A DNA stretch of 5,041 nt. It comes from Thermoplasmatales archaeon UBA447 (GTDB taxonomy: Archaea; Thermoplasmatota; Thermoplasmata; Thermoplasmatales; Thermoplasmataceae). Positions within the stretch are counted from its first letter, which is position 1. Each line of letters opens with the position of its first letter. The notes under the pieces are model-generated. The model was not told where the DNA came from. It was given only the letters and a program-made list of their open reading frames with translations, and ran no database searches. The stretch is from NCBI GenBank assembly GCA_002503205.1, contig DARE01000025.1, positions 1-5,041 of the forward strand, written 5' to 3'. A program made the position numbers and the translations under genes. Positions 1-4,944 of the stretch are shown here, in pieces.

Positions 1-3
1 CCG

Positions 4-13
4 GTATAAATAC
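4..13 (-). promoter_or_regulatory. TATA-like site at left edge, probably serving a leftward gene outside the window
   Basis: Read on the minus strand the site is GTATTTATAC, which contains the archaeal TTTATA core. Transcription would begin about 25 bases further left, outside the window. The motif is nearly symmetric, so it could also work rightward. In that direction the first ATG (37-39) opens a frame of only seven sense codons, so the leftward reading is preferred. The call rests on a short motif and the gene it would serve cannot be seen. Confidence 0.3.
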
Positions 14-62
14 ACAACTTTCGGGACGCTATAGTTATGGCTTATACGTCTAGAAACTGAAG

Positions 63-120
63 GCTAATGAGGGCGCTGATAAATACCTCTGTTGTTCCTC
101 TTATATCGGCCCTCATAAGT
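63..120. repeat. Imperfect inverted repeat, possible RNA stem-loop
   Basis: The arm ATGAGGGC (67-74) is perfectly complementary to GCCCTCAT (109-116). One mismatch outward, pairing resumes for three more bases (63-65 with 118-120, one G-U). Inside the 34-base loop, GATA (78-81) can pair with TATC (104-107), which would extend the stem. No T-run follows on either strand, so it is not a typical terminator. It could be a structured non-coding RNA, a protein-binding site or chance; function is unknown. Confidence 0.4.
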
Positions 121-180
121 ATAACAGAGATTCTAGAATGCAAATCCGGGCAATGATGAAAATGGTATTTTGCTAAAACA

Positions 181-192
181 CAGGCCAGCCTG
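181..192. repeat. Short perfect palindrome CAGGC-CA-GCCTG
   Basis: Five-base arms (181-185 and 188-192) are separated by two bases. It lies about 60 bases past the stop codon of the minus-strand nucleotidyltransferase gene, and a TTTT run follows it on that strand (minus strand, about 172-169). This gives it a weak resemblance to a hairpin terminator, but the loop is too small for a stable hairpin with all five pairs and chance is a real possibility. Confidence 0.25.
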
Positions 193-230
193 AGAAATCA
201 TTCTTCAAATTAATGGATTCAAGTTCTCAT

Positions 231-254
231 CTGAATTTTAACAATTTATTTCAG
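231..254 (-). terminator. Possible 3'-end structure overlapping the nucleotidyltransferase stop codon
   Basis: CTGAA (231-235) and TTCAG (250-254) form an inverted repeat around a 14-base A/T-rich spacer, and one arm includes the TGA stop codon of the gene. Archaeal termination depends mostly on T-rich tracts, and this segment is A/T-rich but has no strong T-run on the minus strand. The assignment as a transcript end is tentative. Confidence 0.2.
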
Positions 255-1342
255 CGCTCTTCCTCGATAATTTCTGAGGAGAGCGATACATTATAGACAC
301 GTGAATTGCTCTGGAGGCTTAACTTCGGGGCAATTACACTTTCATGGATTTCGCAGTTCTGCCCGATACTTGTCCCCTTCATAATTACTGATTTGACTAT
401 TCTTGAGTTCTTTCCTATCTTAACATCATCCATAAGAATGGAATCCATTATAACCACTCCTTCGCCGATCTCTACATTGTCGTATAATGCGGAGGAATCG
501 ATCTTGGATGAATCAGAGAACTTTACAGATTTTCCAATATAGGTTGGACCTATTATTTTGGCCATGCTTGCTGAGGATGATGGGGAAGCCATGATTATCT
601 TTCCTGACATCATTTCAGAGCTGTGGGGAGTTCCATATTTCTCTGTCATTAGCTGGTTTGCCTTGATCATGTCGTTAGGCCTTCCTGTGTCCAGCCAGGT
701 GCCTGTTGCGTTGAAACCATGTATCTTCACGCCTTCGGCTAAAAGCTTGGGGAAAAGCTGTTTTGCAAAATCATATGGTTCAGAAGAAGGTATCATATCC
801 AGTATTTCAGGCTCCATTACGTACAGTCCTGCGTTGATAAGATTGGAAAATGCCTCCTCTTTCGTTGGTTTTTCAAGGAATCTCTGTATTATCCCGTCCT
901 TAAGTTCAACTATGCCAAATTGGGAGGGATCATCAACCTCAGTAAGGGCGATTGTTATCTTCGCCTTGCTTTTCCTGTGCCTGTCAATGATTTCCCTGAC
1001 ATTAAAGTCAAGCAGTGTGTCTCCACTCCCCACAACAAAGGTATCATCAATGAATTTCGATATCATCTTTATGCTTCCCGCTGTTCCGGCCGGTTCCTTT
1101 TCCACAGAAAAAAGAATGTTCTGGTCGCTGTTCTTATAATTCAGGACGCCATTAATCAGGGATTCAAACTTGTAGCCCGCGGTTATTATTGTATCTCTGA
1201 TGCCTGCTTCATAATATGATCCAAGAATGTAATTGATGCATGGTTTTCCGGCAATTGGAACAAGAGGTTTTGGGATAGAATACGTGATAGGCCTGAGCCT
1301 TGTGCCCTTGCCGCCGGCCATCACTACAGCCTTTAGAGTCAT
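251..1342 (-). CDS. Sugar-phosphate nucleotidylyltransferase with C-terminal left-handed beta-helix (mannose-1-phosphate guanylyltransferase-like)
   Basis: This 363-residue cytoplasmic enzyme should join a sugar 1-phosphate to a nucleoside triphosphate, giving an NDP-sugar and pyrophosphate for glycan, glycoprotein or glycolipid synthesis. The N-terminal transferase domain (about 1-235) has the signature GGKGTRLRP (10-18) followed by PKPLVPIAGKP (24-34), KEPAGTAG (82-89), a metal-binding aspartate in GSGDTLLD (D108), FLEKP (155-159), NAGLYV (170-175) and WLDTGRP with the second metal aspartate (D218). Residues about 263-352 carry hexapeptide-type repeats (IGPTYIG, VEIGEG, VKIGKN, TSIGQN) typical of a left-handed beta-helix. 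KEPAGTAG and DPSQFGIVEL favour a mannose-1-phosphate guanylyltransferase-like protein. The family is often annotated as glucose-1-phosphate thymidylyltransferase, and sugar and base cannot be fixed from sequence alone. The ATG start at 1342 gives the family's normal N-terminus; an ATG seven bases upstream is out of frame. No Shine-Dalgarno site precedes it, so the mRNA is probably leaderless or nearly so. Confidence 0.93.
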   Translation of the reverse strand: MTLKAVVMAGGKGTRLRPITYSIPKPLVPIAGKPCINYILGSYYEAGIRDTIITAGYKFESLINGVLNYKNSDQNILFSVEKEPAGTAGSIKMISKFIDDTFVVGSGDTLLDFNVREIIDRHRKSKAKITIALTEVDDPSQFGIVELKDGIIQRFLEKPTKEEAFSNLINAGLYVMEPEILDMIPSSEPYDFAKQLFPKLLAEGVKIHGFNATGTWLDTGRPNDMIKANQLMTEKYGTPHSSEMMSGKIIMASPSSSASMAKIIGPTYIGKSVKFSDSSKIDSSALYDNVEIGEGVVIMDSILMDDVKIGKNSRIVKSVIMKGTSIGQNCEIHESVIAPKLSLQSNSRVYNVSLSSEIIEEER

Positions 1343-1366
1343 CAGACATCTATAACTGTATTGTTG

Positions 1367-1380
1367 TTAAATTTTTATGC
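1367..1380 (-). promoter_or_regulatory. TATA box of the nucleotidyltransferase gene
   Basis: The minus strand reads GCATAAAAATTTAA here, an archaeal-type TATA element preceded by the purine-rich GGAAG (1385-1381) that could serve as a TFB recognition element. Its centre is roughly 28-32 bases before the ATG at 1342, so transcription should start within a few bases of the start codon. The lack of a Shine-Dalgarno sequence between them agrees with a leaderless or very short leader. Confidence 0.5.
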
Positions 1381-1390
1381 TTCCAGAGTG

Positions 1391-1403
1391 TCCTTTACAA
1401 GGA
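1391..1403. repeat. Short inverted repeat TCCTT-TAC-AAGGA in the divergent promoter region
   Basis: Perfect five-base arms (1391-1395 and 1399-1403) surround a three-base spacer. It lies between the two divergent promoters, just upstream of the nucleotidyltransferase TATA box, where a regulator of either gene could bind. Arms this short occur often by chance, so this only marks a place to look. Confidence 0.2.
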
Positions 1404-1420
1404 TAGACAATTTCTAAATT

Positions 1421-1434
1421 CTATAAAAATATAG
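1421..1434. repeat. A/T-rich palindrome upstream of the small membrane protein promoter
   Basis: CTATA (1421-1425) and TATAG (1430-1434) form a perfect inverted repeat around AAAA. It ends 11 bases before the TATA box at 1446, where an archaeal repressor or activator could contact the transcription factors. The A/T-rich background makes chance palindromes common, so an operator role is only a suggestion. Confidence 0.25.
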
Positions 1435-1445
1435 TCAGACAAAAT

Positions 1446-1453
1446 TTTATATT
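1446..1453 (+). promoter_or_regulatory. TATA box of the small membrane protein gene
   Basis: TTTATATT matches the archaeal TATA consensus well and is preceded by ACAAAAT. Its centre is about 24 bases before the GTG at 1474, which places the transcription start at or beside the start codon and implies leaderless mRNA. No Shine-Dalgarno sequence lies in between. This spacing is the main support for the GTG start. Confidence 0.6.
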
Positions 1454-1473
1454 CCTAAACACATCTCTTAACT

Positions 1474-1776
1474 GTGGTACTTTACCCGTCTTTCCTGGCT
1501 CCATATGCCTCCGAAGTGACAATTATCCTCGTATTCGTAGATGGGTTGCTGTTTGGCCTTGCCATAAAGAAGGCAATAGTTTCAGTTGTGCTTCTTCTTG
1601 TTGCTTTCGTAATATCTTACTTTGTTGGCCTCGCTTTCATACCAAGTATTTCTGTATCCTCTATTTTGAAGTATATAGTTGATTATTCCAAGGGAATACA
1701 GTTTGGAGGGATAGTGGTTTCATTTACTATTCTGATTTTCTTTATAGGCCTCGGCATAGGAATATGGAAAGGTTGA
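1474..1776 (+). CDS. Small three-helix membrane protein of unknown function
   Basis: I do not recognise this 100-residue protein. It is strongly hydrophobic, with three predicted transmembrane segments at about residues 15-31, 34-56 and 77-97. The first two are split by an IKK turn (31-33), and a more polar stretch with K66, D70 and K73 lies between the second and third. It has no cleavable signal peptide, no cysteine or histidine, and no catalytic motif I can name. The only usable start is GTG at 1474: an in-frame stop lies at 1456-1458, and there is no internal ATG. A TATA box about 24 bases upstream supports real expression from a leaderless mRNA. The gene is isolated, divergent from the nucleotidyltransferase and convergent with hutU five bases away, so the neighbours do not indicate a role. 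Clean hydrophobic periodicity plus the promoter favour a real gene over a chance frame. Confidence 0.65.
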   Translation: MVLYPSFLAPYASEVTIILVFVDGLLFGLAIKKAIVSVVLLLVAFVISYFVGLAFIPSISVSSILKYIVDYSKGIQFGGIVVSFTILIFFIGLGIGIWKG

Positions 1777-1781
1777 GTGGA

Positions 1782-3467
1782 TTAAGGTTCAAAGTAAGGG
1801 ACCTTGAATTTAACACCCTTTCTGATCAGGCTTCTTGATGCCTCGTAACCAGCATCTGCATGCCTAATTACTCCAATTCCAGGATCGCTGTTCAGAACTG
1901 TCTTTATTTTCTCTTTTGCATCGTCTGTACCATCCGCGACTAGAACGAATCCTGAATGTATGGAATTTCCAATGCCTGTACCTCCACCGTGATGCACTGA
2001 AACCCATGTGGCTCCGGAGGATGCATTTAGCAGGGCGTTGAGAATTGGCCAATCAGCTATAGCGTCACTCCCATCTTTCATGCCCTCAGTCTCTCTATAG
2101 GGTGAAGCGACAGAGCCAGTGTCATGATGATCCCTGCCTATTGCAACTGGGGCATCTATCTCCTTTTTCCTCACCATTTCGTTTATAAGATGGCCAATCT
2201 TCTCTCTTGTCCCATAATCGGCATAACATATCCTTGCCGGAAGGCCTTGGAATTTAACTCTCTCTTTGGCAAGTTTTATCCATCGAACCAGGGGCTCATT
2301 GTAATGGAATTCTCTGATTATGGCGTCGTCTATTCTGTATATGTCTTCTGGGTTTCCGGAAAGAGCAACCCATCTGAATGGCCCTGATCCAATAGAAAAG
2401 ATATCCCTGATATAAGCCGGGACATATCCCGGGATGCGGAAAGCATCCTTGAATCCCCCTTCCATTGCTCTTGTTCTGAGATTATTCCCGTAGTCGAAAA
2501 CTTTCGACCCCTTGTCACTGAACCAGAGAATGGTTTCAACCTCCTTGACTATGGAGCCATACACACGTTTCAGGTAGGCCTCTCTGTCGTTTTTTCTAAG
2601 TGTCACGGCCTCTTTAACAGAAAGTCCTTCAGGTATGTACCCCACCTCAATATCATGGGCAGCGGTCTGATCAGTTACAACATCAGGTATCTCTGATCTC
2701 TTTCTGAGCTCGTTATATACCGATGCTGCATTCCCAAGCAGCCCTATAGATAATGCCTTTCCCTCCTTGAGGGCCCTGTCTTTCATGGATATTGCCTCAT
2801 CAAGACTGGAGGCAAGGACATCAAGGTATTTGGTTCTGAGGCGCCTCTCAATCTTCTCTGGATCAACCTCCACTATGATTCCCACACCGTCATTCATGGT
2901 TATTGCCAGAGGTTGTGCGCCCCCCATCTCTCCCAGGCCTGATGAGAGAACCCATTTTCCCTTCAGAGAGTCCTGTTTAAATTCCTTTCTTGCAAGGGCT
3001 GCAAGTGTTTCATATGTGCCCTGAAGTATACCCTGCGTACCTATGTAAATCCAACTTCCTGCAGTCATCTGACCAAACATGGTGAGCCCTTTTCTCTCAA
3101 GTTCCCAGAATACATCATCCGTTGCCCATTTTGGGACAATCTGTGAATTAACAATGAGAACGCGTGGTGCCCATTTAGAGGTCTTGAATGCACCAACAGG
3201 TTTCCCGGACTGAATAAGCAGTGTCTCATCATTATAAAGTTCCCGGAGCATGTTCTGGATCTCCCTGAAGGATTCCCAGTTTCTTGCAGCCTTTCCTCTA
3301 CCACCATAAACGATGAGATTTTTCGGGTCCATAGCAACTTCTGGGTCAAGATTATTTCTGATAAGACGAAGCGCAGCCTCCTGACCCCAACCTCTACAAT
3401 GGAGCTCGGTTCCCCTGGGGGCCCTGATAACTTCGTTTATCCCATCTTCATTGATCTCTTCAACCAT
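1782..3467 (-). CDS. hutU: Urocanate hydratase (urocanase)
   Basis: HutU adds water to urocanate to give 4-imidazolone-5-propionate, the second step of histidine degradation to glutamate. It is a cytoplasmic homodimer that uses tightly bound NAD+ as an electrophile. At 561 residues it matches the usual family length of about 550-560. Recognisable blocks in order are YGGRGKAARNW (54-64), QSGKPVG (86-92), QMTAGSWIYIGTQGI (133-147), GLGEMGGAQP (177-186, NAD-binding region), VTDQTAAHD (264-272), FDYGNNLR (324-331), GLPARICY (408-415) with the catalytic-region cysteine C414 (Cys410 in the Pseudomonas enzyme), GRDHHD (444-449), and GGGTGIGNSIHSG (494-506). The last block differs from the bacterial form at a few positions. 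No frameshift or missing domain is seen. The ATG at 3467 has no Shine-Dalgarno site but a TATA box about 26 bases upstream. purA lies 34 bases upstream in the same direction. No other hut gene is in the window. Confidence 0.97.
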   Translation of the reverse strand: MVEEINEDGINEVIRAPRGTELHCRGWGQEAALRLIRNNLDPEVAMDPKNLIVYGGRGKAARNWESFREIQNMLRELYNDETLLIQSGKPVGAFKTSKWAPRVLIVNSQIVPKWATDDVFWELERKGLTMFGQMTAGSWIYIGTQGILQGTYETLAALARKEFKQDSLKGKWVLSSGLGEMGGAQPLAITMNDGVGIIVEVDPEKIERRLRTKYLDVLASSLDEAISMKDRALKEGKALSIGLLGNAASVYNELRKRSEIPDVVTDQTAAHDIEVGYIPEGLSVKEAVTLRKNDREAYLKRVYGSIVKEVETILWFSDKGSKVFDYGNNLRTRAMEGGFKDAFRIPGYVPAYIRDIFSIGSGPFRWVALSGNPEDIYRIDDAIIREFHYNEPLVRWIKLAKERVKFQGLPARICYADYGTREKIGHLINEMVRKKEIDAPVAIGRDHHDTGSVASPYRETEGMKDGSDAIADWPILNALLNASSGATWVSVHHGGGTGIGNSIHSGFVLVADGTDDAKEKIKTVLNSDPGIGVIRHADAGYEASRSLIRKGVKFKVPYFEP

Positions 3468-3489
3468 GTATACAAAAATGGAACGTGAG

Positions 3490-3497
3490 ATATAACA
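3490..3497 (-). promoter_or_regulatory. TATA box of hutU inside the purA-hutU gap
   Basis: The minus strand reads TGTTATAT at this site, centred about 26 bases before the hutU ATG. That spacing predicts a transcript starting at the ATG itself, in keeping with the absence of a Shine-Dalgarno sequence. The element sits within the 34-base gap, and its upstream recognition region would overlap the last codons of purA. hutU could therefore be transcribed alone, by read-through from purA, or both. Confidence 0.5.
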
Positions 3498-3501
3498 GTT
3501 C

Positions 3502-4782
3502 TCAATGCTTCATTCTCTCAATGGTGCTCTTTCTGCTTTCTCCCATAGAGATAAGCCCAACAGTGACACCTAACTCCTTCTCAATGTATTCCACATAGTC
3601 CCTGGCCTTTGCTGGGAGATCTTCATAAACCATCTTGCCGTCCCTATCTGGCCCTATCTTTCCCCAGGGCTTAAAAGATTTGAACTGAAGTTCAAGCCCT
3701 GCAGTTTCTGAGACAGTTCTCGGGATATGCTCCAGAGGCTTTCCATCCCTGGAGTAACCAGTGCACACCTTCACTTCATCCATCTGCCCCAGAGTATCAA
3801 GCTTTGTCAGCGCGATTGTATCCACATCGTTGAGCTTAATTGCATATTTCAGCATCGGGAGATCAAGCCATCCAACTCTGCGTGGCCTTCCTGTGGTTGT
3901 TCCGTATTCGTGTCCCAGGTCCCTGAGATGATCCGCAGCGGTTCCGGTAAGCTCTGTTGGAAATGGCCCGGCACCAACTCTGCTAACATATGCCTTAACC
4001 ACACCCATTACCGTATTCACCTTTCTGAAAGGAAAACCAGCACCAAGTGAAAGAGCTCCTGAAAGGGCATTTGATGATGTAACATAGGGGTACATTCCGA
4101 AATCAATATCGAGCATAGTTCCCTGTGCTCCCTCAAATATGATATTATGCCCCTTTCTGTATTCTTCATAAATTAGATCCTCTGAATACTGGAGAAATTT
4201 ACCAAGCTTGTTTCCGGCGTCAAAGAGCTCATCCACAACTTTTTCCCTGGCATTTGCATCAGAATATGCTGTATCCTCCAAAAGTTTCTCCTTCATTCTG
4301 TATATTGTCTCAATTTTGTCTCTGATAATGTCTCTGTCCAGTAAATCCATCATCCTTATTCCTGTTCTGGCATATTTGTCTTCATAGGTTGGACCAATGC
4401 CCTGAGCAGTTGTCCCTATGCTCAATCTTCCTCTGAGTTGTTCCTCCCTTGAGTCCAGAGTTTTGTGAATGGGTGTGACCACATGTGCCATTTTGCTGAT
4501 TACAACTCTAGTCCTCGTTGTTAGGTTTTCAACACCTTTCATCTCCTCGATAAGGGCAACAGGGTCTATCACCATGCCGTTCCCCAGAACAACTGTGGAA
4601 GCGCGAAGTGAACCGGATGGTAGGAGATGAAATTTGTAAGTCTTCCCCTCATCAACAACTGTGTGGCCAGCATTTCCTCCGCCATTGAACCTGACAACAA
4701 CATCAAACCTGTCGCTGAGGAAATCAGTAATCTTCCCTTTTCCCTCATCTCCGAATTGGAGGCCAAGAACCACGTAGATCAA
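3502..4782 (-). CDS. purA: Adenylosuccinate synthetase
   Basis: PurA condenses IMP and aspartate with GTP hydrolysis to give adenylosuccinate, the first step from IMP to AMP; it is a cytoplasmic homodimer. The 426-residue length is normal. Visible family motifs are GDEGKGK (11-17, P-loop-like, with catalytic D12), NAGHT (37-41, catalytic H40), TTAQGIGPTYEDKYAR (124-139, IMP binding), FEGAQGTMLD (216-225), YPYVTSSN (231-238), GPFPTEL (272-278), TTTGRPRRVGWLD (295-307, substrate loop) and TKLD (326-329, guanine recognition). The start codon is TTG at 4782. It gives a normal N-terminus and lies nine bases after AGGAGG; the in-frame region upstream has no other start before a TAA at 4804-4806. 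A GTG three codons later would leave an 18-base spacing and shorten the first strand. hutU follows 34 bases downstream on the same strand. The leader has an inverted repeat and a small ORF, both listed separately. Confidence 0.97.
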   Translation of the reverse strand: MIYVVLGLQFGDEGKGKITDFLSDRFDVVVRFNGGGNAGHTVVDEGKTYKFHLLPSGSLRASTVVLGNGMVIDPVALIEEMKGVENLTTRTRVVISKMAHVVTPIHKTLDSREEQLRGRLSIGTTAQGIGPTYEDKYARTGIRMMDLLDRDIIRDKIETIYRMKEKLLEDTAYSDANAREKVVDELFDAGNKLGKFLQYSEDLIYEEYRKGHNIIFEGAQGTMLDIDFGMYPYVTSSNALSGALSLGAGFPFRKVNTVMGVVKAYVSRVGAGPFPTELTGTAADHLRDLGHEYGTTTGRPRRVGWLDLPMLKYAIKLNDVDTIALTKLDTLGQMDEVKVCTGYSRDGKPLEHIPRTVSETAGLELQFKSFKPWGKIGPDRDGKMVYEDLPAKARDYVEYIEKELGVTVGLISMGESRKSTIERMKH

Positions 4783-4791
4783 TGGGCTCGC

Positions 4792-4797
4792 CCTCCT
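4792..4797 (-). promoter_or_regulatory. Shine-Dalgarno site of purA
   Basis: The minus strand reads AGGAGG nine bases before the TTG at 4782. It is a near-ideal match to the 16S rRNA 3' end and settles the non-ATG start. Among the genes here it is the only one with a clear ribosome-binding site; the other three appear leaderless. purA mRNA should therefore carry a 5' leader. Confidence 0.8.
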
Positions 4798-4803
4798 GCA
4801 GAA

Positions 4804-4917
4804 TTATACTGGCTCCAGAGAAAAAAGTTTCCAGTGACCAAAGATAAAGGAGTCACTTTTCAGGCATAGGATCAAATCATATATGTCTTTCCACGGTACG
4901 ATACAACTCAGGGACAT
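4804..4917 (-). CDS. Candidate 37-residue leader ORF upstream of purA
   Basis: An ATG at 4917 opens a 37-codon frame that ends with TAA at 4804-4806, seven bases before the purA Shine-Dalgarno site and in the same reading frame as purA. The predicted peptide begins MSLSCIVPWKDIYD and ends FSLEPV. It has two cysteines (5 and 18) and two tryptophans (9 and 29), and it matches no family I know. A TATA-like element about 23 bases before the ATG would allow leaderless translation, which is the main support. Against it, the frame is short, a second TATA-like site and an inverted repeat lie within it, and open frames this long arise by chance. It may be a leader peptide, a small protein or simply untranslated leader. 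Confidence 0.25.
   Translation of the reverse strand: MSLSCIVPWKDIYDLILCLKSDSFIFGHWKLFSLEPV
4833..4857. repeat. Inverted repeat in the purA leader, possible operator or RNA hairpin
   Basis: AGTGAC (4833-4838) and GTCACT (4852-4857) are perfect six-base arms around a 13-base spacer. The arm at 4852-4857 coincides with the transcription start predicted from the TATA box at 4878-4885, a position where a bound repressor would block initiation. If transcription starts further upstream, the repeat could instead fold as an RNA hairpin about 50 bases before the start codon. No purine riboswitch core or other known riboswitch was recognised. Confidence 0.35.
4876..4892 (-). promoter_or_regulatory. 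Proximal candidate purA promoter (BRE and TATA)
   Basis: On the minus strand a purine-rich GGAAAGA (4892-4886) precedes CATATATG (4885-4878), resembling an archaeal BRE-TATA pair. A start about 25 bases downstream, near 4856, would give a leader of roughly 73 bases that carries the inverted repeat and the Shine-Dalgarno site. This is my preferred purA promoter because purA needs a leader to use its ribosome-binding site. Confidence 0.45.
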
Positions 4918-4932
4918 TATTCAAGTATGGTT

Positions 4933-4944
4933 GATTTTATTATA
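4933..4944 (-). promoter_or_regulatory. Distal candidate purA promoter or promoter of the leader ORF
   Basis: The minus strand reads TATAATAAAATC here, a TATA-like element preceded by GAAACC. Its centre is about 23 bases before the ATG of the 37-codon leader ORF at 4917. It could drive a leaderless leader ORF with purA translated downstream, or a longer purA leader of about 135 bases. The region is A/T-rich, so the match alone is not strong. Confidence 0.35.

Larger units (their letters stand above)
1..250. other. Non-coding stretch downstream of the nucleotidyltransferase gene
   Basis: No convincing gene is visible. The longest ATG-initiated frames I found by eye are 24 codons or fewer (for example minus strand 116 to 42 and 201 to 133), and none has both a well-placed TATA box and a ribosome-binding site. 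The stretch holds a TATA-like site at the left edge, a long imperfect inverted repeat at 63-120 and short palindromes at 181-192 and 231-254, each listed separately. It probably combines the 3' end of the minus-strand nucleotidyltransferase transcript with promoter DNA for a gene beyond the left edge. Confidence 0.6.

Noticed and set aside
37..60. Leaderless start ATG 28 bases after the TATA-like site at the left edge
   Set aside because: The frame ends after seven sense codons, so it cannot be supported as a gene.
102..112. Variant GSGD motif (residues 105-108) in the nucleotidyltransferase in place of the common NGD
   Set aside because: Listed coordinates are residues. A serine at this position is familiar among related archaeal and actinobacterial nucleotidyltransferases, and the metal-binding aspartate is kept.
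153..193. Possible C/D box guide RNA: ATGATGA at 153-159 and CTGA at 190-193
   Set aside because: Only 30 bases separate the boxes, with no clear D' and C' boxes, and the flanks do not pair into a terminal stem. The motifs are short enough to arise by chance.
133..201. 22-codon minus-strand frame after the nucleotidyltransferase gene
   Set aside because: It is very short, has no ribosome-binding site, and no TATA box at the expected distance.
558..1139. 193-codon plus-strand open frame opposite the nucleotidyltransferase gene
   Set aside because: It lies wholly antisense to a clearly recognised enzyme, resembles no family, and has no promoter or ribosome-binding site. It is a shadow of the real gene.
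4783..4860. Purine or other known riboswitch in the purA leader
   Set aside because: Only a six-base stem is evident, and no conserved riboswitch core was recognised. Riboswitches of this kind are also rare in archaea.
4627..4869. 80-codon plus-strand frame overlapping the start of purA
   Set aside because: Most of it is antisense to conserved purA coding sequence, and the remainder has no promoter support.
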